A stretch of 64,000 nt of DNA from Actinoplanes lobatus (GCF_014205215.1 NZ_JACHNC010000001.1:6072501-6136500), one strand, 5' to 3'; counted from the stretch's first letter, positions 41,936-51,128 are shown. A program made the numbers and translations. The notes: generated by a model from the letters alone, not told the origin.

Positions 41936-42711
41936 TTCTCCGTGAGATGTAGGGGCCAGCAGATGTCGGTGCGATAGCGGTCCTCGGGCACACCGTCGCC
42001 CGGGCCGATCAGGTAGGACTCCCGGACCGGCCCGGCGATGGCCATCCCGGTTCCGGCCAGCCAGGCGCCCAGCGACCGGTAGCCGGTGGTCATCTCCCGG
42101 TACGGCCCGGTGAACTCGAAGACCGCGAACCGTCCGCCCGGCAGCAGGGTGGGCCCGTCGTCGGCGGGCATGTAGGCGGTCACCGGCACCGGCTCGTCCC
42201 GGTACTCGGCCGGGAACACAGCGCCCGGCGGCCCCACTGCGGCGACGGCTGTGAGCTGCCGAAACGCCTCGCCCAGGAATCCGGCGAAGTCGTCCTCGGC
42301 CACCTCGCGGGTGATCGTGAACGCGCGGACCGGCGGCAGGACCCGCTCGATGACCGCGGCCGGGGTCACCATTTCCGGCGCGTCCAGCAGTTCTCCGGTG
42401 GTGCGCAGCACCCGTTCCAGGTGGGCCGCCCGTTCGAGCGTCCGGTCCCGGTGCTCGGCCAGCAGCCGCCGGGTGACCTCCGGATCGCGGGCCGCCAGGA
42501 TCTCCCGGATCGCGGCCAGCGGCACATCCAGCTCCCGCAGGTGCCGGATGACCGCCGCGTCCCCGAACTGGGCGACCCGGTAGCCGCGATACCCGGTACG
42601 CGGGTCGACCACGGCCGGTTCCAGCAGCCCCGACTCGTGGTAGGCCCGCAACGTGTTGGCCGAGATCAGCGTCGCCCGGGAGAACGCGCCGATCGGCAGG
42701 AGTCCGTCCAT
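41932..42711 (-). CDS. MerR-family regulator with GyrI-like ligand domain
   Basis: This 259-residue regulator has an N-terminal MerR HTH (residues 5-75: IGAFSRATLISANTLRAYHE, SGLLEPAVVDPRTGYRGYRV), a linking coiled helix (85-115) and a GyrI-like effector-binding domain (about 120-255). This BmrR-like layout usually senses hydrophobic cationic compounds. It is coupled to the VOC gene. Confidence 0.9.
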   Translation of the reverse strand: MDGLLPIGAFSRATLISANTLRAYHESGLLEPAVVDPRTGYRGYRVAQFGDAAVIRHLRELDVPLAAIREILAARDPEVTRRLLAEHRDRTLERAAHLERVLRTTGELLDAPEMVTPAAVIERVLPPVRAFTITREVAEDDFAGFLGEAFRQLTAVAAVGPPGAVFPAEYRDEPVPVTAYMPADDGPTLLPGGRFAVFEFTGPYREMTTGYRSLGAWLAGTGMAIAGPVRESYLIGPGDGVPEDRYRTDICWPLHLTEK

Positions 42712-42745
42712 GCCGCCAAGTTTCGACCTTCACCCGGGGCGAAGG

Positions 42746-43462
42746 TCAAACCGCCGGAACACCCAGACGGTCGAGCAGGTGCCGGCGCAGTCCGCCGAAG
42801 CCGGGATCGTCCTGATGGCGCGGCCGCGGCAGGCCGATCGGCAGCTCCTCGGCGATCCGCCCGCCCTCCAGGACGAGGGCCCGGTCGGCCAGCAGCAGCG
42901 CCTCGTCCACGTCGTGGGTGACCAGCAGGGCGGCGAAGCCGTGCCGGTCGCGCAGGCGTTGCAGCAGCTGTTGCATCCGCAGCCGGGTCAGCGCGTCGAG
43001 CGCCCCGAACGGTTCGTCGAGCAGCAGCAGCTCCGGTTCGCGGACCAGGGCGCGGGCGACCGCGACCCGCTGGGACTGGCCGCCGGACAGCTCGGCCGGC
43101 CAGGCGTCACCGCGGTCACCGAGACCCACCTCGGTGAGGGCGGCCAGCGCGCGGGTCCGGGCGCCCGCGCCGGGCAGGCCGAGCGCCACGTTGTCGGCGA
43201 CCCGCTTCCACGGCAGCAGGCGGTGCTCCTGGAAGACGACGCCGTAGCTGTCGGGGACGGTGATGTCGCCGGTGGCCTCCGGGTCGAGTCCGGCGAGCGC
43301 CCGCAGCAGGGTGCTCTTGCCGGAGCCGCTGCCGCCGAGCAGGGCGACCACCTCGCCGCGGCCGACGGTGAGGTCGGCGCCGTCCAGGACGACCGTGTCG
43401 CCGAAGGCCCGGCGCAGGCCGGTGACCCGTACGGTCAGGTCGCCTGCAGGCCGCGTCGCCAT
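42746..43462 (-). CDS. ssuB: Aliphatic sulfonate ABC transporter ATPase
   Basis: This 238-residue ABC ATPase of the nitrate/sulfonate/taurine branch has Walker A GGSGSGKST, signature LSGGQSQR, Walker B LLLLDEPFGALD and the H-loop LLVTHDVDEAL. It energises uptake of alkanesulfonates with the permease and binding protein encoded next to it. Its ATG lies 28 bases inside the permease gene. It is the last gene of the ssu operon. Confidence 0.88.
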   Translation of the reverse strand: MATRPAGDLTVRVTGLRRAFGDTVVLDGADLTVGRGEVVALLGGSGSGKSTLLRALAGLDPEATGDITVPDSYGVVFQEHRLLPWKRVADNVALGLPGAGARTRALAALTEVGLGDRGDAWPAELSGGQSQRVAVARALVREPELLLLDEPFGALDALTRLRMQQLLQRLRDRHGFAALLVTHDVDEALLLADRALVLEGGRIAEELPIGLPRPRHQDDPGFGGLRRHLLDRLGVPAV

Positions 43463-44256
43463 GCGAGGGTCCTCCGTTCCGCGATCCGGATCAGGGTGTC
43501 GGAGAGCAGCCCGAGAGCCGCGTAGACGAGCAGGCCGAAGACGACCACGTCGGTCTGCGCGAACTCGCGGGCCTCCATCATCAGGAAGCCGATGCCGGTC
43601 TGGGCGTTGACCTGCTCGCCGACGACCAGGCTGAGCCAGGCGGCGCCGATCGCCAGCCGCAGTCCGAGGAACAGCGACGGCAGGGCGCCGGGCAGCACCA
43701 CGTGCCGCAGCCGCTCCCACTGGTTGAGCCCGCACGTCTTGGCGGCCTCGACGAGCCGCTGATCGATGTCGCGGATCCCGGCGTACGTGTTGAAGTAGAG
43801 CGGGAAGAAGCTGCCCAGCGCGACCAGGCTGATCTTCAGTTCCTCGCCGATGCCGACCCAGATGATCAGCAGTGGCACGAGTCCGAGGTGCGGCAGCATG
43901 CGGGCCATCTGCACCGGCGGGTCGATGGCGTTGTCGCCGATGCGCAGCAGGGCGGCGGTGGCGGCCAGCGCCACGGCCAGGGTGCCGCCGATGAGCAGGC
44001 CGGCGGCGGCCCGGGTGAGCGAGTCGAGCAGGTGTTCGCTGAGCTGTCCCTCGGTGGCCAGCCGCCAGCCGGTCTGGGCGACCAGGCTGGGGGCGGGCAC
44101 CTTCTCCTCGGGCAGGACGCCGGTGCGGGCGGCCGTCTCCCAGAGCACGAGCAGTACGAGTGGGCTGATCAGCCGGTACCAGCGGCGCGGCCCGCGGGTG
44201 CGCCGCCGCAGGGGAGCGCGGCTGCGCAGGGCGGGCGGGTCGGCGACCGCGGTCAC
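43435..44256 (-). CDS. ssuC: Aliphatic sulfonate ABC transporter permease
   Basis: This 273-residue inner-membrane permease has about six helices and the EAA motif (VEAAKTCGLNQWERLRHVVL, PGALPSLFLGLRL). It belongs to the SsuC/NrtB/TauC group. The GTG overlaps the end of the binding-protein gene (GTGA). Confidence 0.88.
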   Translation of the reverse strand: MTAVADPPALRSRAPLRRRTRGPRRWYRLISPLVLLVLWETAARTGVLPEEKVPAPSLVAQTGWRLATEGQLSEHLLDSLTRAAAGLLIGGTLAVALAATAALLRIGDNAIDPPVQMARMLPHLGLVPLLIIWVGIGEELKISLVALGSFFPLYFNTYAGIRDIDQRLVEAAKTCGLNQWERLRHVVLPGALPSLFLGLRLAIGAAWLSLVVGEQVNAQTGIGFLMMEAREFAQTDVVVFGLLVYAALGLLSDTLIRIAERRTLAWRRGLQAT

Positions 44257-45203
44257 AGCAGGGCCTCGTTGAACTGCTCGTCGATGCGTTCGGCGATCTT
44301 CACCTCGACCGGGATGAGACCGAGCTCGGTGAACCCGTCGGCGATGGTCTGGAGCTCGGTGCCGATTTCCGGGGTGATCGGGGCGAGCGGTTTGGCGCTG
44401 CGGGCCAGGGCGCGGGTGGTGGTCGCCTCGTCGATCTTGAGTTCGGGGGCGAGGATCTTCGCGCGTTCGGCCGGGTTGGCGATGCCCCAGTCGGTGGTGG
44501 CCCGGTATTTGGCGAGGAACGTGCGGATCAGGTCGGTCTTGCCGGTGACCGCCTCCGGGGCGGCCAGCAGGTATTCGCGGTTGTTGGCGAGGCCGGTGGC
44601 GTCCGCCAGGACCTGGACACCGGGCTGTTCGGCGAGTGCGAAGTACGGGTCCCAGATGATCCAGGCGTCGACCTGATCGGAGTCGAAGGCGGGGCGGCCC
44701 TCGGCGGGTTTCAGGTACTTCACGTTGATGTCGCCGATGGTCAGGTTCGCCTGTTCGAGGAGCTTCACGAGCAGCCAGTTGACGTTGGAGCCCTTGTTCA
44801 GCGCCACCGTCTTGCCCTTGAGGTCGGCGAACGTCTTGTAGCCCTTGGCCGCCTTGACCATGACGGCTTCACCCTGGGGGACGGGCTCGCTCGTACCGAT
44901 GATCTTGAAGTTGATCTTGCCGGCCGCGGCGAAGATGGGCGGCGCCTCGCCGGTCTGGCCGATGTCGATGGCGCCCGCCTTGAGCGCCTCGGTGAGCGCC
45001 GGCCCGCTCTCGAACAGTGACCATTCCGCGTCCGGCGCGTCCCCGCGTGCCTTGGACAGGCTCAGCCCGCCGAACCGCTGGTAGCCGATGCGCAGCGTCC
45101 CCGAGGCGCTGTCGGCGCTCGCGCCGGATTCCGTCCCGCCGCAGCCGGCGAGAAACGCGGCGCCGGCGGCGCCGATCAGGAGACGACGGCGAGAGGTGGG
45201 CAT
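44253..45203 (-). CDS. ssuA: Aliphatic sulfonate-binding lipoprotein
   Basis: This 316-residue solute-binding protein has an N-terminus (MPTSRRRLLIGAAGAAFL) with a twin-arginine-like start and a lipobox LAGC, so it is probably a Tat-exported, lipid-anchored protein. The fold is the SsuA type (TLRIGYQRFGGLSLSKARGD, WIIWDPYFALAE, LALNK-like VALNKGSNVNWLLVKLL). It delivers the alkanesulfonate to the permease. A short intergenic space separates it from the flavin reductase gene. Confidence 0.9.
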   Translation of the reverse strand: MPTSRRRLLIGAAGAAFLAGCGGTESGASADSASGTLRIGYQRFGGLSLSKARGDAPDAEWSLFESGPALTEALKAGAIDIGQTGEAPPIFAAAGKINFKIIGTSEPVPQGEAVMVKAAKGYKTFADLKGKTVALNKGSNVNWLLVKLLEQANLTIGDINVKYLKPAEGRPAFDSDQVDAWIIWDPYFALAEQPGVQVLADATGLANNREYLLAAPEAVTGKTDLIRTFLAKYRATTDWGIANPAERAKILAPELKIDEATTTRALARSAKPLAPITPEIGTELQTIADGFTELGLIPVEVKIAERIDEQFNEALL

Positions 45204-45219
45204 GGGGAGATCTCCTTTT

Positions 45220-45729
45220 TCAGCGGTACGGGGAAACGCGCCCGAATCCGGAACGGTGGAACACCAGCGGCCCGCCGTCCTGGTCCGTGCTGTGGTCGGC
45301 GGCGTGCAGGCGCAGCAGCACGATGGTGTGGTCGCCGGCCGTCACCTCGCGGTAGATGGAGCAGTCGAACCGGGCGAGCCCGTCGTCGATGGTCACCGCG
45401 CCGGTCTCGGCGGCCGACGCGGCGGCCCCGTCGAACCGGTGCTCGACCGGCCCGGCGAGCCGCCGGCACAGGTCGCCGTGATGGGCGGCCAGCACGGTGA
45501 CCCCGAGGCGGCCGGCCCGGCGCAGGTCCGGCCACGTCTTCGAGGTGTTGGCGATCGACACCGACACCAGCGGCGGGTCCAGGCTCACCGAGGTGAACGA
45601 GCTGGCGGCCAGGCCCACCAGGATGCCGTCGACGGCCGCGGCAACGGCCACCACGCCACTGGGGAAGACCCCGAACGCCTGGCGCAGGCGTACCGGATCG
45701 AGGTCCTGATTGGTGGTGAAGGAGGTCAC
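45220..45729 (-). CDS. Flavin reductase (SsuE-role)
   Basis: This 169-residue flavin reductase-like protein has the FMN-binding split barrel: RQAFGVFPSGVVAVAAAVDG, GLAASSFTSVSLDPPLVS and GDHTIVLLRLHAAD. It supplies reduced FMN to the monooxygenase encoded just upstream, as SsuE does, although the fold differs from E. coli SsuE. The GTG overlaps the monooxygenase stop (GTGA). Confidence 0.88.
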   Translation of the reverse strand: MTSFTTNQDLDPVRLRQAFGVFPSGVVAVAAAVDGILVGLAASSFTSVSLDPPLVSVSIANTSKTWPDLRRAGRLGVTVLAAHHGDLCRRLAGPVEHRFDGAAASAAETGAVTIDDGLARFDCSIYREVTAGDHTIVLLRLHAADHSTDQDGGPLVFHRSGFGRVSPYR

Positions 45730-46880
45730 CGCACGGCTCGTCCCACGGCGGCGAACGGCACGGTGGGGCTGCTCCGGCGGCGTGGCCGTTCGTCCTTCCA
45801 CAGCCCGCGTTCGGCCAGGATCGGCAGGACGCCCTCGCCGAACCAGTAGGCGCCCTCCAGATGCGGGTACGCCGACAGCACGAACTCCTCGATGCCGAGC
45901 GCCGCGTACTCGGCGATCCGGTCGGCGACCTGCTCGTGGCTGCCGACCAGGGCGGTGCCGGCGCCGCCGCGGACCAGGCCGACGCCGGCCCACACGTTGG
46001 GGTAGATCTCCAGGTTCGCGGTCTTGCCGCCGTGAAGGTCCAGCATCCGCTTCTGGCCCTCCGACTCGGACAGCTGCAGCCCGGCCTGGACCTTGGCGAT
46101 CGTCTCCGGCGGAATCCCGGCGAGCAGCCGGTCGGCCTCGGCCCACGCCTCCTCGGCGGTGTCGCGGGTGATGGTGTGCATCCGGATGCCGAACCGGATC
46201 GTCCGGCCCTGTTCCGCGGCGAGTTTCCGGATCCACGCGATCTTTTCGGCCACCGCCGACGGCGGCTCGCCCCAGGTCAGGTAGACGTCGGCGTGCTTGG
46301 CGGCGACGATCCCGGCGGCCGGCGAGGAACCGCCGAAGTAGACGTCCGGAATCGGGTCCGGGATCTGGCTGAGGGCGGCCGCGCTGACGGACAGGTGCTC
46401 GCCCTGGAAGTCGACGGTCTCCCCGGCCCACAGCCGGCGCACGATGCCCAGGAACTCGTCGCAGCGGCGGTAGCGGGCGTCCTTGTCCAGGAAGTCGCCG
46501 TACATCCGCTGCTCGTGGCTCTCCCCGCCGGTGACGACGTTGAGCAGCAGGCGGCCGCCGGACATGTTCTGGAAGGTGCCGGCCATCTGCGCGGCCAGGA
46601 ACGGCGAGATCACACCGGGCCGGAAGGCGACCAGGAACTTGAGGCGGTCGGTGGTCTGGCTGAGCATCGCGGTGCTCAGCCAGGCGTCCTCGCACCAGGC
46701 GCCGGTCGGGGTGAGGGCGGCCTCGAAGCCGTTGTCCTCGGCGGCGCGGGCCACCTGGGTGAGGTAGGCGACATCGGCGGGGCGGCCGGAGCCGCCTGCG
46801 GAGACGCCGTGACCGCCGCCGACGACGTGCCGTCCGTCGCCGCCGTTGGTGGGCAGGAACCAGTGGAACTTGAGAGACAT
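45726..46880 (-). CDS. ssuD: FMNH2-dependent alkanesulfonate monooxygenase
   Basis: This 384-residue luciferase-like monooxygenase has FHWFLPTNGGDGRHV at the start. The SsuD-typical FLVAFRPGVISPFLAAQMAG and NVVTGGESHEQRMYGDFLDK follow. It cleaves alkanesulfonates to an aldehyde and sulfite for sulfur nutrition. It is first in a five-gene operon with a flavin reductase and the ssuABC-type transporter. A GAAAGGG site precedes the ATG, inside a 7-bp inverted repeat. Confidence 0.92.
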   Translation of the reverse strand: MSLKFHWFLPTNGGDGRHVVGGGHGVSAGGSGRPADVAYLTQVARAAEDNGFEAALTPTGAWCEDAWLSTAMLSQTTDRLKFLVAFRPGVISPFLAAQMAGTFQNMSGGRLLLNVVTGGESHEQRMYGDFLDKDARYRRCDEFLGIVRRLWAGETVDFQGEHLSVSAAALSQIPDPIPDVYFGGSSPAAGIVAAKHADVYLTWGEPPSAVAEKIAWIRKLAAEQGRTIRFGIRMHTITRDTAEEAWAEADRLLAGIPPETIAKVQAGLQLSESEGQKRMLDLHGGKTANLEIYPNVWAGVGLVRGGAGTALVGSHEQVADRIAEYAALGIEEFVLSAYPHLEGAYWFGEGVLPILAERGLWKDERPRRRSSPTVPFAAVGRAVR

Positions 46881-46914
46881 GCGAGCCCTTTCAACGCAAT
46901 ACCTATAGGCTCGC
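46881..46914 (-). promoter_or_regulatory. Leader hairpin and sulfur-gene control region of ssuD
   Basis: GCGAGCC (46908-46914) and GGCTCGC (46881-46887) on the minus strand could pair around 20 bases and touch the ssuD ATG. The loop holds the palindrome CCTATAGG (46902-46909) and the ribosome site. This may be a LysR operator or an mRNA switch. Confidence 0.35.
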
Positions 46915-46972
46915 TAGATTTTGTGGGAGAGGCAAGTGCTGAAGTGACCGGCGGTGCCGAACACCCCTTCGG

Positions 46973-47869
46973 CTACGTCGAACGGGCGAGCCGCACGATG
47001 GTCTCCTCGAAGTCCAGGATCGTCGGCGGCACCCGGTCGAACCGGCGCCGCAACAGCACCATCATCACCGGCGGCACCTCCTCGGCCAGCGGCCGCATGG
47101 TGATCAGCCCGGCCTGTTCCAGCGGGTCACCGGCGATGCTGTAGTCCGGCAGGATGGCCGGTCCGGTGCCGCTGGCCACCAGCGACTTGCCCATCTCGGC
47201 GCCGTCCGCCGAATACGTCTCCGGCGGCGGATCACCACCGAACAGCCGCTGCGCGAGCCGGTGCATCAGATAACCCGGCCGCATCCCCACGAAGGCGCGT
47301 GCCCGCAGGTCGTCGACGCTGATCCGGTCCTGGGCGGCGAGCGGGTCGTCGGTGCGGCAGCAGACCGCCGGAGTGCCGTGCAGCAGCGTCGTCCGGTGCA
47401 GGACCGCCGGGATGTCGTCACCCGGGAAGACGTTCACCAGGCCCACGTCGAGGCGGCCCTCCAGCAGGCCCTCCTCGATCTCCGGCTGGAACATCGTGGC
47501 GACGTCGACCGACGTGTTCGGGTGCCCGGCCCCGAACTCGCGGACGGTCGGCACCAGCAGCACCGACGTCCCGGCGTTGACCGTGCCGACCCGGATCGCC
47601 CGGCTGGTCCGCGCGTGATCGCGGGCCGCCGCCTTGAGCTGCGTCACCCCGGCCAGAATCTCGGTCATCAACGGCAACAGGTCACGGCCCTCGCGGCTCA
47701 CCCGCGCCCCCGACCGGTGCCGCTCCAGCAGGGGTACGCCCAGCTCCCGCTCCAGGGTGCTGATCGCCTCGCTGAGCGCCGACTGGGACACGTGCAGGTG
47801 CTCCCCGGCGCGGCGCAGAGACCCGTGGCGAATCACCGCCGTCAGGTACTCCAACTGTTCGAACCGCAC
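46973..47869 (-). CDS. LysR-family regulator, probable regulator of the ssu operon
   Basis: This 298-residue LysR-type regulator has an HTH in residues 1-60 (FEQLEYLTAVIRHGSLRRAG, then LHVSQSALSEAISTLERELG) and a periplasmic-binding-like effector domain in 90-295. It lies 92 bases upstream of ssuD on the same strand and probably controls it in response to sulfur supply. The GTG start has no ribosome site; a TATAGG box is 9 bases upstream, overlapping the promoter of the divergent gene. Confidence 0.92.
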   Translation of the reverse strand: MRFEQLEYLTAVIRHGSLRRAGEHLHVSQSALSEAISTLERELGVPLLERHRSGARVSREGRDLLPLMTEILAGVTQLKAAARDHARTSRAIRVGTVNAGTSVLLVPTVREFGAGHPNTSVDVATMFQPEIEEGLLEGRLDVGLVNVFPGDDIPAVLHRTTLLHGTPAVCCRTDDPLAAQDRISVDDLRARAFVGMRPGYLMHRLAQRLFGGDPPPETYSADGAEMGKSLVASGTGPAILPDYSIAGDPLEQAGLITMRPLAEEVPPVMMVLLRRRFDRVPPTILDFEETIVRLARST

Positions 47870-47880
47870 CGCCCCGACCC

Positions 47881-47886
47881 TATAGT
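47881..47886. promoter_or_regulatory. Shared -10 core of two divergent leaderless genes
   Basis: TATAGT (plus strand) lies 7 bases before the ATG of the duplicated-domain gene; its complement forms TATAGG for the divergent LysR gene. The two -10 boxes overlap, so the promoters should exclude each other. Confidence 0.4.
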
Positions 47887-47893
47887 CATCTCG

Positions 47894-49024
47894 ATGCAGC
47901 GGCCCCGGCTCCCCGAGTTCAGTCGACTCACCTGGCAGGACGTCGATCCGGTCGGGCGCGACGTCGATCCGGCCACCATGCGGGCGCTGGTGCGGTCACT
48001 GCCGCCGGTCGCCGCGATGCCGCCCGCCGGTGCCGACTGGCGGCTCGCCGGCATCTGGTTCGACCACATGGTCGCCGCCCTGGTGGAGCGGCTCGGTGAC
48101 TGGGTGGTGGGCTGGCGCTACACCCTGGAGATGCGGGACCACGAGGGCCGCGGCCGGATCCCGGTCTGGCTGACCAGCCTGCCCATGGTGACGACGCCGG
48201 ACGACACGCTCGACCGGCTCGCCACGGGCATCGTCGCCTTCCACGAGCTGACGGTCGAACTGGCCACCGGCACGCCGGGCCGGTTCGCGGCCGCCGCGCC
48301 GGGACCCGACACATGGCAGGCCGTGCGCGCTCCCGGCATCACCCAGTACGTCGGTGACTGGCCGCCACCGCGCGTACCCCACCCGACCAGCCTGACCTGG
48401 GCCGACGTCGACGTGACCGGCCGCGACTTCGACCCGGCGACGGTGCCGGGCGTGGTCGCGGCCCTGGTCGCGGCGTCCGAGATCCCCGACCGCGACGACG
48501 ACTCCCGCCTCCGGGGCCTCTGGCTCGACATCGTCGCCGAGGGGATCGTCGAGCGGTACGGACCCTGGGTGACCGGCTGGCGGTGGTCGGTCGGCGAGGG
48601 CGACTTCGACGGTGGCCCGGTCGGCAGCTGGTGCTGTTTCGGCCACTCGGTGAGCACCCCGGAGGCGACCACCGCCGCGATCGTCGCGGCCGTGCTGGAG
48701 TGGCACGACTTCCTGGCCGACCTGGCCGAACGGTTCGACCGCTTCCTGCCGGTGCCGGACGGCGACCCGGAACCCTGGGAGCGTGCGGTCGCCCACCTGA
48801 TCACCGCGGTCGGCGACCGCACCGAGTACGAGTCCGGCTGGTACTCGTGCTGCACCACCGTCCTGAGCTGGTTCCTGGAGGCGGCCGGTGTCGAGGAGTC
48901 CCGGCGAGGGCCGCTGATCGGGCACGCGGTCGGTGGCAGTTTCTCGAGCTGGGTGGAGCCGAAGCGCAAGGACGTCCTGGTGGTGGCCGAGCGCTTCGCG
49001 CAACGGGCGACCGGTGACGCCTGA
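47894..49024 (+). CDS. Hypothetical protein with an internal tandem duplication
   Basis: I do not recognise this 376-residue protein. It consists of two related segments of about 150 residues (LTWQDVDPVGRDVDPATM near residue 13, LTWADVDVTGRDFDPATV near 169). Each is followed by a WxxGxW-type helix and strand (GWRYTLEMRD, GWRWSVGEGD) and a helix ending FHELTVELA / WHDFLADLA. A third unit (EYESGWYSCCTTVLSWF) follows. No signal peptide is seen. Its last 11 bases overlap the Fic gene, indicating translational coupling. Confidence 0.7.
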   Translation: MQRPRLPEFSRLTWQDVDPVGRDVDPATMRALVRSLPPVAAMPPAGADWRLAGIWFDHMVAALVERLGDWVVGWRYTLEMRDHEGRGRIPVWLTSLPMVTTPDDTLDRLATGIVAFHELTVELATGTPGRFAAAAPGPDTWQAVRAPGITQYVGDWPPPRVPHPTSLTWADVDVTGRDFDPATVPGVVAALVAASEIPDRDDDSRLRGLWLDIVAEGIVERYGPWVTGWRWSVGEGDFDGGPVGSWCCFGHSVSTPEATTAAIVAAVLEWHDFLADLAERFDRFLPVPDGDPEPWERAVAHLITAVGDRTEYESGWYSCCTTVLSWFLEAAGVEESRRGPLIGHAVGGSFSSWVEPKRKDVLVVAERFAQRATGDA

Positions 49025-49625
49025 CCACCTGGCGGTGTGGCGGCGGGTGCGGGAGGAGGTCGCCTGGCGTGACGTGGTTCCGCATCCGGTCACGCCGTCG
49101 CCCGCGCTGCACGACGGCTTCGCCCACTTCGCGCGGGAGAGCCCGCGCCTGCTGGCGTCCTACGCCGACGTGCGGCGGGAGGCGGCCGCCGGTGCCGCTC
49201 TCACCACGGACCTGACGGCCCGGTGGAACGGCATCGGGCGCGGGGTCGCGGTGGCGCGTTTCCGTCGCGGTCCGGCGTTCGCCAAGAACGGCCGGGAGCG
49301 GTACGGGCTGAGCGTCGGCACCCAGCGGGATTTCGCCACCTGCCTGGCCCAGAGCGCCGACCGGGGAGTGCCGGTGACCGCCCGCGCCGCCCGCGCCTAC
49401 CTGGACGTGGCGTTCTTCCACCCGTACGACGACGGCAACGCCCGCCTCGCCGGGATGGTCCTGCACTTCCTGTTGCTGCGCGACGGCATCGAGCTCGACG
49501 AGGTCGCGCCCATCCTGAGGACGGTCCGCCGGGCCGACGACGCGGAGGGCGCCGCCGGCCTGGCACGGATGGTGCACGGGATCGCGGCCGCCACCGGACG
49601 ACGGTGGCGGCGCGCGCATCCCTGA
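49014..49625 (+). CDS. Fic/DOC-family protein with divergent active-site motif
   Basis: This 203-residue Fic-fold protein has the core motif FFHPYDDGNARLAGMVLH. The canonical form is HPFxxGNGRxxR; His and the D-G-N are kept, but the second Gly is Ala and the last Arg is missing. A normal Fic enzyme transfers AMP or another nucleotide part to a protein Tyr, Thr or Ser. Here the activity may be altered or lost. The GTG lies within the upstream gene's end; that duplicated protein could be its partner, target or antidote. Confidence 0.8.
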   Translation: MTPDHLAVWRRVREEVAWRDVVPHPVTPSPALHDGFAHFARESPRLLASYADVRREAAAGAALTTDLTARWNGIGRGVAVARFRRGPAFAKNGRERYGLSVGTQRDFATCLAQSADRGVPVTARAARAYLDVAFFHPYDDGNARLAGMVLHFLLLRDGIELDEVAPILRTVRRADDAEGAAGLARMVHGIAAATGRRWRRAHP

Positions 49626-49628
49626 CCG

Positions 49629-51128
49629 TCAGTGGTGGTGCGCCTCGTCGTGGGCGGCGGAGATCTTGGCCCAGGACTTCGGCTCGGACGGGACGCTCAG
49701 TGCCGAGATGCCCAGGCCGGGGCGGCCCGGGGTGTAGAGCCACGTCTGCAGGAACGCGTCCAGGTCCACGCCGGAGATCCTCTCGGCGAGCGCCTGGAAC
49801 TCTCCGGTGGTGCCGTCGCCGTCGCGGTTGGTGCTGGTCCACGCCTGGAGGATGGCGAAGAACTTCTCGTCGCCGACCAGTTTGCGCAGGTGGTGGGCGG
49901 TGAGGGCGCCACGGTCGTAGACCGCGCTGTGGAACAGGCGGGTGGGGCCGGGGTCGCCGGGCAGCACCTGCCAGAACGGGTCGTCGGCCGGGTGGGCGAC
50001 CGAGTAGACGTAGTCGGCGATCTCGTCGGCGGTGCCCTCGTTCTGGTCCTCCGACCACAGCCACTGGGCGTACGACGCGAAGCCCTCGTTGAGCCAGATG
50101 TCCTTCCACTGGCCGAGCGCCACCGAGTCGCCGAACCACTGGTGCGCCAGTTCGTGGACCACGAGCGAGTTGTTGCTGCCGCGGGTGAAGGAGACTCCGT
50201 CGTACACCGGACGGGTCTGGGTCTCCAGGGCGAAGCCCTGATCGCTGATGCCGGTGACCACGCCGCCGCGGGCGGTGAACGCGTAGGGCCCGAACTTGCC
50301 GGCCGCCCAGTCGACGATCTCGTCGCTGCGTTCCACGCTGGCCCGGGCGGCCGCCGCGGTGGCCTCGTCGAGGCGGGTGTTGTACGCGGTGACGATCGGG
50401 CTGCCGTCGGCGGAGGTGTCCCGGTAGGTGTCGAAGTCACCGATCGCCAGGAACGTCAGATAGGTGGCCTGCGGCCGCTCCTGCCGCCACGACCAGCGGT
50501 CCCAGCCCACCAGAGCCTGCTGCGCCCACCGGGTCGGGGTGCCGTTGGAGATCACCTCGACGCCGTCCGGGACCAGCACCGACACGTCGAAACTGGCCTT
50601 GTCGGTGGGGTGGTCGTTGCTCGGGTACCACCACCAGGCGATCTCCGGCTCGTTGACGGCGAGCGCGCCGTCGGCCGTACGGTTCCACGAGGTGAAGCCG
50701 GACGCCACGACCTGTGACGGGATGTCGTCGTACTCCACCACGACGGTCACCTGGCTGCCCTTGGTGATCGGCCGGGCCGGGGTGACGACCAGTTCGTGGT
50801 CGCTCTGCCGGGCGAAGGTGGCGGCCCGGTTGTTGACCCGCACCGACTGGGTGGCCAGGGCGAAGTCCAGGTTGAAGGCGGACAGGTCCTGGGTGGCGGT
50901 GGCGAGAATCGTGGTGGTGCCGGTCAGGCGGTCGGTGTCCGGGTAGTAGCGCAGGCGGATGTCGTAGTGGCCGACGTCGTAGCCGCCGTTGCCGTACTCC
51001 GGGTAGTAGACGTCGCCGATGCCGGGGCTGCCGGGGGTGGGGGCGGCCTGGGCGCCGGCCTGGATGCCGAGGACGACGGTGAGGACGGCCGCGGTGACGG
51101 CGACGGTCCTGCTGAGCATGGGTCTCAT
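49629..51128 (-). CDS. Secreted M1-family metallopeptidase
   Basis: This 499-residue exported aminopeptidase-like protein has a signal peptide in residues 1-29 (ending AQA). An N-terminal saddle domain is followed by the M1 zinc site HELAHQWFGD with the third ligand Glu in WLNEGFASYAQW. A GxMEN motif is not clear (GISDQGFALETQ stands in its place), as in many actinobacterial secreted members. The ATG at 51128 is 6 bases after TACGTT (leaderless type). It is divergent from metQ. Confidence 0.9.
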   Translation of the reverse strand: MRPMLSRTVAVTAAVLTVVLGIQAGAQAAPTPGSPGIGDVYYPEYGNGGYDVGHYDIRLRYYPDTDRLTGTTTILATATQDLSAFNLDFALATQSVRVNNRAATFARQSDHELVVTPARPITKGSQVTVVVEYDDIPSQVVASGFTSWNRTADGALAVNEPEIAWWWYPSNDHPTDKASFDVSVLVPDGVEVISNGTPTRWAQQALVGWDRWSWRQERPQATYLTFLAIGDFDTYRDTSADGSPIVTAYNTRLDEATAAAARASVERSDEIVDWAAGKFGPYAFTARGGVVTGISDQGFALETQTRPVYDGVSFTRGSNNSLVVHELAHQWFGDSVALGQWKDIWLNEGFASYAQWLWSEDQNEGTADEIADYVYSVAHPADDPFWQVLPGDPGPTRLFHSAVYDRGALTAHHLRKLVGDEKFFAILQAWTSTNRDGDGTTGEFQALAERISGVDLDAFLQTWLYTPGRPGLGISALSVPSEPKSWAKISAAHDEAHHH

